From Oscillospiraceae bacterium (lineage in GTDB: Bacteria > Bacillota > Clostridia > Oscillospirales > Oscillospiraceae), in the NCBI GenBank assembly GCA_910575815.1, contig CAJTFN010000007.1:178574-242573 (forward strand): a DNA stretch of 64,000 bases, written 5' to 3'. A model generated the notes under the pieces. It did no database searches. It saw only the letters and a program-made list of their open reading frames with translations, and was not told the DNA's origin. A program made the position numbers and the translations under genes. Position 1 is the stretch's first letter; each line of letters begins with the position of its first letter. Below, one piece after another: positions 60,027 through 64,000 of this stretch.

Positions 60027-60608
60027 TTAAAGAGTTCCCACCCGGCTCCACTCCCGCAGATCCATGCCCTCCGTCTCCCCAGGGACCAGCAAAAATACCG
60101 CCCGGCCAATGAGGCAGCGGGTGTCCACCGCGCCCAGCGTGGGTTCCCGGCTGTCCCGGCTCTCGTTGCGGTTGTCCCCCATGAGAAACACGCAGCCCTC
60201 CGGCACGGTGAAGGGATACTCCATGCCCAGGTCCAGATGGGTGGTCTCCCGGATATAGGGCTCGCCCAGCACCTCGCCATCCACCCGGACGACGCCGGCG
60301 TCAAAGTCGATGTCCACGGTCTGGCCCTCGACGGCGATGACCCGCTTGACGATGGGCTCGCCATACTCAAACTCCGCTTTGGCCGCGATGACCACGTCCC
60401 CCTGCTGGTAACCGCCGCAGAGGTAGCCGTTTACCACCAAAAGCAAATCCCCATTTTGAAGGGTGTCCCGCATGGACCCTCCGGAGACGCCCACCACCCG
60501 GGCGGCAAAGGCGAACAGCAGCACCGCCGCCAGCACGGAGCACACCAGGGCCTGGGTCCATTCATAGAGCGCCCGGCCCGGCTGCGCGGCTTTTGTTTCT
60601 TCCGACAT
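60027..60608 (-). CDS. lepB: signal peptidase I, copy 2
   Basis: The 193-residue paralogue keeps Ser in SGGSMRDTLQNGDLLLV near 47, Lys in PIVKRVIAVEGQTVDIDFDAG near 89 and VFLMGDNRNESRDSR near 141. It shares ALYEWTQALVCSVLA with copy 1 (ELYEWVQALVCSVLA), so the pair arose by tandem duplication. The substrate-side strands differ most (EYINERTLAEEGTVFPL against PYIRETTHLDLGMEYPF), which may mean different client proteins. ACGGAGGGAT supports ATG 60608. A promoter is at 60651-60679. Confidence 0.94.
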   Translation of the reverse strand: MSEETKAAQPGRALYEWTQALVCSVLAAVLLFAFAARVVGVSGGSMRDTLQNGDLLLVVNGYLCGGYQQGDVVIAAKAEFEYGEPIVKRVIAVEGQTVDIDFDAGVVRVDGEVLGEPYIRETTHLDLGMEYPFTVPEGCVFLMGDNRNESRDSREPTLGAVDTRCLIGRAVFLLVPGETEGMDLREWSRVGTL

Positions 60609-60650
60609 AGCAATCCCTCCGTTGGTCACGAACAAGTTTCAATCTTTATT

Positions 60651-60679
60651 AGTATAGCAAAAAACTCCCGAGACCACAA
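60651..60679 (-). promoter_or_regulatory. promoter of the lepB pair
   Basis: On the minus strand TTGTGG (60674-60679), 17 bases, TATACT (60651-60656). Confidence 0.5.
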
Positions 60680-60804
60680 GGGGTATTTCGCACGGTCCCT
60701 CCCCCACCCAGGGGGCCGGGTTTTGGCTGCGGTTCGGCAAAATGCCCAAAGCGGGGCCTCTCTTTCCGTCATTCCGGCAAACGCAGGGATGGCGGCCCCG
60801 CACC

Positions 60805-61170
60805 TCATTCCTCCGCGGTCAAGTAGTAACGACCGTCCCTGCCCTGAAACGCCCGACGCTCGGCTAGGCCCCCCTGGGCCGTGTAAGAGAGCCCGAACAG
60901 GACCTGCCCCTCCGGGTCCTTGACAAAGGCAAGAAACTCGTCCCCAATCATATTGTACACAGGAAATCCGACCCGAAATTCCCGTCCGGCATAGGCCTCC
61001 TCCAAGTAGGACTCCATCTCCGCCCGGGAGCGGAGGCTTTGGAGGGGATGCTGCCAGCCCTGACCGACCAGGCCAAGAACCAGCGGGACCAGCAGCATCA
61101 CGGCCAAAAGCGCCGCCGAAAAAGCGGAGGCAACATACTCCCGCATCCTGCGCATCCTTTCCCCCCACAT
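60805..61170 (-). CDS. uncharacterised membrane-anchored protein
   Basis: The 121-residue product has a basic start, one membrane segment (AFSAALLAVMLLVPLVLGLV, about 15-34) and an outer domain with YNMIGDEFLAFVKDPEGQV near 72 and a GRDGRYYLTAEE end. No family is recognised. GGAGAGGGAGGG lies about seven bases before ATG 61170. It is transcribed toward the lepB genes but ends about 195 bases before them. Confidence 0.6.
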   Translation of the reverse strand: MWGERMRRMREYVASAFSAALLAVMLLVPLVLGLVGQGWQHPLQSLRSRAEMESYLEEAYAGREFRVGFPVYNMIGDEFLAFVKDPEGQVLFGLSYTAQGGLAERRAFQGRDGRYYLTAEE

Positions 61171-61402
61171 TCGCCGTCCCTCCCTCTCCAGTTTCCTGTT
61201 TTATTTTAATTGTAGCATGCCAACCGGAAAGGCACAAGATACAATTACCGGCGGGAGCGTCTGTAAACGCAGGGAAACAGGGGAACATCTTACAGGGACC
61301 GGCCTACCCCCGCGGAACCCCATTGCCCCTGCCGGCCGGGAAGGGTTCGTTTCCGCCGCCGCCCACCTGACGAAAAAAGGGAAATTTTTTGTCAATTTGG
61401 TA

Positions 61403-61431
61403 TTGACAATCCCGCCGCTTCCGCATATAAT
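61403..61431 (+). promoter_or_regulatory. rplJL promoter
   Basis: TTGACA (61403-61408), 17 bases, TATAAT (61426-61431), both boxes perfect. Start near 61438. The 61171-61402 part of the gap holds nothing recognised. Confidence 0.9.
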
Positions 61432-61437
61432 AACAGT

Positions 61438-61600
61438 CGCGTTCCAAAGACAGCAGGTGGGCACGGCCCGTAAATCCTGCCGAGGACGGCAAATGGAGAT
61501 TTGCTATGCCTTTCTGTCTTTTCGGGCAGAGAGGTTTTTCTTTTGGACGCGCCGGGACAGCTCCGGACCTGCGTCCCGGAGTCCCCGCTGATTCCAGACC
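61438..61600 (+). ncRNA. L10 leader (ribosomal protein L10-binding mRNA leader)
   Basis: The transcript begins CGTTCCAAAGACAGCAGGT and continues with AAATCCTGCCGAGGAC; this AGACAGCAGG/CCTGCCGAGG pairing with a kink-turn is the known L10(L12)4 binding site that represses rplJ-rplL in Firmicutes. Further G/C hairpins follow up to the ribosome site GGAGGTGA at 61643-61650. The right boundary is approximate. Confidence 0.85.
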
Positions 61601-61658
61601 GGCCGCCGCTCCTGTCCGGGCGAGTCCGCCGGTCCAATTCCTGGAGGTGAACACAAGT

Positions 61659-62183
61659 ATGCCTAACGCAAAAGTCTTATCCGAAAAGCAGGCCATCGTC
61701 GCGGAGCTGACCGAGAAGATTCAGAAGGCCACCGCCGGCGTCATCGTCGACTATAAGGGAATTACCGTCGAGGAGGACACCGCCCTGCGCCGGGAGTGCC
61801 GTGAAAACGCGGTGGACTACGCCGTCATCAAGAACACGCTGCTCCGCTTCGCGTTCAACAACACCGGCCTCAGCGACCTGGACGAGCTCCTCAACGGCAC
61901 CACTTCCCTGGCGCTGTGCGACGATCCCGTGGCCCCCGCCCGGATCATGAACGACTACGCCAAGAAGCTGAACGACAAGTTCGAGATCAAGGGCGGCTTC
62001 ATGGACGGCAAGCCCGTGGACCTGGAAACCATCAAGTCCCTGGCCTCCATCCCCGCTCTGCCCGTACTCCAGGCTCAGGTTCTGGGCACCATGCTGGCTC
62101 CCATCACCGGCCTGGCCGTGGTCTTGAAGCAGATCGCCGAGAAGCAGGGCGCGCCCGCCGGGGAAGCCCCCGCCGCCGAGTAA
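61659..62183 (+). CDS. rplJ: 50S ribosomal protein L10
   Basis: The 174-residue protein anchors the L7/L12 stalk on 23S rRNA. It reads SEKQAIVAELTEKIQKATAG at the start, VDYKGITVEEDTALRRECRE, VIKNTLLRFAF near 62 and ends in helices that bind L12 and an Ala/Pro tail. GGAGGTGA lies eight bases before ATG 61659. It is controlled by its own leader and followed by rplL after 50 bases. Confidence 0.97.
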   Translation: MPNAKVLSEKQAIVAELTEKIQKATAGVIVDYKGITVEEDTALRRECRENAVDYAVIKNTLLRFAFNNTGLSDLDELLNGTTSLALCDDPVAPARIMNDYAKKLNDKFEIKGGFMDGKPVDLETIKSLASIPALPVLQAQVLGTMLAPITGLAVVLKQIAEKQGAPAGEAPAAE

Positions 62184-62233
62184 GCGGCCCCTACCTCATT
62201 TTTTAAAAATTTACTATCAGGAGGTTCCATACA

Positions 62234-62605
62234 ATGTCTGAGAAAATTACCGCCATGATCGAAGAGATCAAGGGCCTGACCGTTCTGGAGCTCAGCGAGC
62301 TCGTCCACGCTCTGGAGGAGGAGTTCGGCGTTTCCGCCGCCGCCATGGCCGCTCCCGCCGCCGGTGGCGCTGCTCCCGCCGCCGTGGAGAAAACCGATTT
62401 CGACGTGGTCCTGACTGGCTTCGACGCCGCTTCCAAGATCAAGGTCATCAAGGTTGTCCGCGAGATCACCGGCCAGGGCCTGGCCGAAGCCAAGGCCACT
62501 GTCGAGGGCGCTCCCGCCACCCTGAAGGAGGGCATCTCCAAGGACGACGCCGAGGCCATGAAGAAGCAGATCGAGGAAGTCGGCGGCAAGGTCGAGCTGA
62601 AGTAA
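62234..62605 (+). CDS. rplL: 50S ribosomal protein L7/L12
   Basis: The 123-residue stalk protein recruits translation factors. It has the N-terminal dimer domain ([22 protein letters not shown]), an Ala-rich hinge and the C-terminal domain ([32 protein letters not shown]). AGGAGG precedes the ATG. A long stem terminator follows. Confidence 0.98.
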   Translation: MSEKITAMIEEIKGLTVLELSELVHALEEEFGVSAAAMAAPAAGGAAPAAVEKTDFDVVLTGFDAASKIKVIKVVREITGQGLAEAKATVEGAPATLKEGISKDDAEAMKKQIEEVGGKVELK

Positions 62606-62685
62606 TCTGCTCTTTGTCTCCCCTGCGTAAAGCTGTCTTGACTCTGCCCTCTGACCGGGTGGTATTGAGATTGCGTGTTGCGTGA

Positions 62686-62735
62686 AAAAAGAAGAGTCCG
62701 GAGTAATTCCTTTGGAATTGTTCCGGGCTCTTTTT
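62686..62735 (+). terminator. rplL terminator
   Basis: A 19-base arm (62692-62710) pairs with 62714-62732 with a few mismatches around TTT, followed by TTTTTG. Confidence 0.85.
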
Positions 62736-62765
62736 GCGGTCACCCTCCCCGGCCCTCCGGCTCCC

Positions 62766-62794
62766 TTGAAATTGTGCGTGAAATATGCTACAAT
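62766..62794 (+). promoter_or_regulatory. ruvX promoter
   Basis: TTGAAA (62766-62771), 17 bases, TACAAT (62789-62794). The remaining bases of the 62606-62929 gap hold only the rplL terminator and the ruvX leader. Confidence 0.7.
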
Positions 62795-62929
62795 TTCTCT
62801 GGTAAACCTGTGCTTGCAGAGCATCTCCACGGAAACGTTCGCAAAGAATGTCCATCTGATCACAGCCTCCTCCCCCCACCGGGCGGCGGCACACCAAAGC
62901 GGCTCTGTCCGCAGAAAGCGAGGTCCGCC

Positions 62930-63352
62930 ATGCGCATCATGGCCATTGACTACGGAGATGCCCACACCGGCATTGCCATCTCCGATCCCACCGGCCTTCT
63001 AGCCGGCTTCACCACCACCATCAACGCCTACCGCCCGGAGCTTGTGGTAGAGCGCATTACGGCTCTGGCGCGGGAACACGGCGTAGAAGAGCTGGTGCTG
63101 GGCCATCCCCGGAACATGGACGGCACGCGGGGTCCCAGGGCTGAAAAGGCGGAGAGCTTGGCAGAGCTGCTGCGAAGCTCTGTTGGTCTGCCGGTGACCC
63201 TTTGGGATGAGCGCCGGACCACCATTGACGCCCATCAAATTCTCTTCAAGGCTGGCAAAAACGCCCGACAGCGAAAGAAGACCGTAGATGCCGTAGCGGC
63301 GTCACTGATTTTAGAGGGCTATTTAACCTATAAAAAAAGTCAGAATGCATAA
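62930..63352 (+). CDS. ruvX: RuvX/YqgF-family Holliday junction resolvase-like protein
   Basis: The 140-residue RNase H-fold protein has the marks MAIDYGDAHTGIAISDPTG near 4 (first Asp), VLGHPRNMDGTRGPRAEKAE near 56, LWDERRTTIDAHQIL near 92 (Glu) and KKTVDAVAASLILEGYL near 116 (last Asp). It is thought to act on pre-16S rRNA or branched DNA. ATG 62930 follows GCGAGG; ATG 62939 is also possible. A strong terminator follows, facing gdhA. Confidence 0.93.
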   Translation: MRIMAIDYGDAHTGIAISDPTGLLAGFTTTINAYRPELVVERITALAREHGVEELVLGHPRNMDGTRGPRAEKAESLAELLRSSVGLPVTLWDERRTTIDAHQILFKAGKNARQRKKTVDAVAASLILEGYLTYKKSQNA

Positions 63353-63353
63353 A

Positions 63354-63393
63354 ACCAGCAGCCAGTTGACAGGTTTGTCAACTGGCTGTTGGT
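63354..63393. terminator. bidirectional terminator between ruvX and gdhA
   Basis: A 17-bp stem (63354-63370 with 63377-63393) with one G-T pair and loop AGGTTT. AAAA lies on the left and TCTT on the right, so it can serve both converging genes. Confidence 0.8.
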
Positions 63394-63428
63394 CTTCGAA
63401 TCAATGGAATAACGGGTTCTCCGGAATC

Positions 63429-64000
63429 TTAGAACACACCCTGGGCCATCATGGCGTCGGCCACCCGCTGGAAGCCGGCGATGTTGGCTCCGGCAACCAG
63501 ATTGTAGCCCAGGCCATAGGTCTCCGCGGCCTCGACGCTCATGTTGTAGATGGTGTCCATGATCTGGTGGAGCTGCTTGTCGACCTCCTCCTCGGTCCAG
63601 ACCAGCCGCTCGCTGTTCTGGGCCATCTCCAGGGCGGAGGTGGCCACGCCGCCGGCGTTCACCGCCTTGCTGGGAGCTACGATCATTCCGGGCTGCTCCA
63701 GGAGGAATTTCAGCGCGTCATTGGTGGTGGGCATGTTGGCCACTTCAATGTAATACTTCACGCCGTTGGCCGCGATCTGCTTTGCCTGCTCCATATGCAC
63801 GTCGTTCTGCATGGCGGAGGGCATCACCACATCCGCCTTCACGCTCCAGGGCTTCTCGCCGGGGTGGAACTCCACGCCGAACTTCTCCGCGTAGTCCTGA
63901 ACCCGGTTCCGGCCGCTGTTCCGCATTTCCAGCAGATAGTCGATCTTCTCCTCGGTGGTCACGCCGTCGGGGTCGTAGATGTAGCCGTCGGGGCCAGAGA
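63429..64000 (-). CDS. gdhA: glutamate dehydrogenase, C-terminal part (cut by window edge)
   Basis: About 190 residues of the NAD(P)-dependent enzyme are visible, entering from the right edge as SGPDGYIYDPDGVTTEEK. Then come ADVVMPSAMQNDVHMEQAK, YYIEVANMPTTNDAL, the substrate-side MIVAPSKAVNAGGVATSALEM and the tail NIAGFQRVADAMMAQGVF, all as in hexameric GdhA of the NADP type. It interconverts glutamate and 2-oxoglutarate plus ammonia. Its start lies beyond 64000. Confidence 0.96.
   Translation of the reverse strand, partial: SGPDGYIYDPDGVTTEEKIDYLLEMRNSGRNRVQDYAEKFGVEFHPGEKPWSVKADVVMPSAMQNDVHMEQAKQIAANGVKYYIEVANMPTTNDALKFLLEQPGMIVAPSKAVNAGGVATSALEMAQNSERLVWTEEEVDKQLHQIMDTIYNMSVEAAETYGLGYNLVAGANIAGFQRVADAMMAQGVF

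Overview
The window looks like chromosome of a GC-rich (about 60 percent GC) anaerobic Firmicute of the Oscillospiraceae type (Flavonifractor/Lawsonibacter/Oscillibacter relatives). Reasons: strong AGGAGG ribosome sites, sigma-A promoters with 17-bp spacers, an L10-leader RNA, a SpoIVFA/SpoIVFB-like sporulation pair, EFR1-type ferredoxin, RNase Y, a TatD-linked radical SAM protein and the tig-clpP-clpX-lon-ysxC order. This placement is inferred from gene content; no rRNA or tRNA gene was seen.

The left third (1-20 kb, mostly + strand) is accessory metabolism. A four-gene unit (498-4925) has a PfkB-like kinase with an altered catalytic motif, a SIS-domain protein, a nucleoside phosphorylase and an 8-oxoguanine/hydroxyatrazine-type deaminase. 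It is followed by a sugar-acid pathway (5327-8571): YjhG/YagF-type dehydratase, KduD-like dehydrogenase and KDPG-type aldolase. The dehydratase promoter and the promoter of a divergent, partly visible gene at 1-46 share an operator-like motif, so they are probably one regulon. A decayed transposase (8851-9482) separates this from a ROK-like kinase, an AGE-family epimerase, an RpiR regulator and a FlK-like thioesterase. Then come nitrilase, ferritin, AzlCD, an EamA transporter, an EFR1 ferredoxin and a DUF401 membrane protein.

The middle (20-41 kb) holds a thiolase gene with an unusual array of TGACGAAA-type half-sites at its promoter, a VOC protein, a small stress membrane protein, a radical SAM-DUF4253-tatD cluster interrupted by two frameshifted lipoprotein paralogues, rpsT (TTG start), the M23/M50 sporulation pair, rny, an amidase, an rRNA methyltransferase, and a minus-strand glmU-like/prs/pth/mfd/foldase series.

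The right third is housekeeping: trmL, glycolysis (pgk, tpiA, gpmI), the trigger factor/protease cluster, thrC, the yraN-rnhB-rbgA-lepB-lepB series, rplJL with leader, ruvX, and the 3' part of gdhA at the right edge.

No obvious defence, phage or CRISPR system is present. The features I consider least explained are a three-copy dispersed hairpin repeat (about 12.3, 21.6 and 54.0 kb), several perfect inverted repeats at promoters or leaders (thl, prs, clpP), the degenerate GlmU-like gene, and the kinase/SIS/phosphorylase/deaminase unit.
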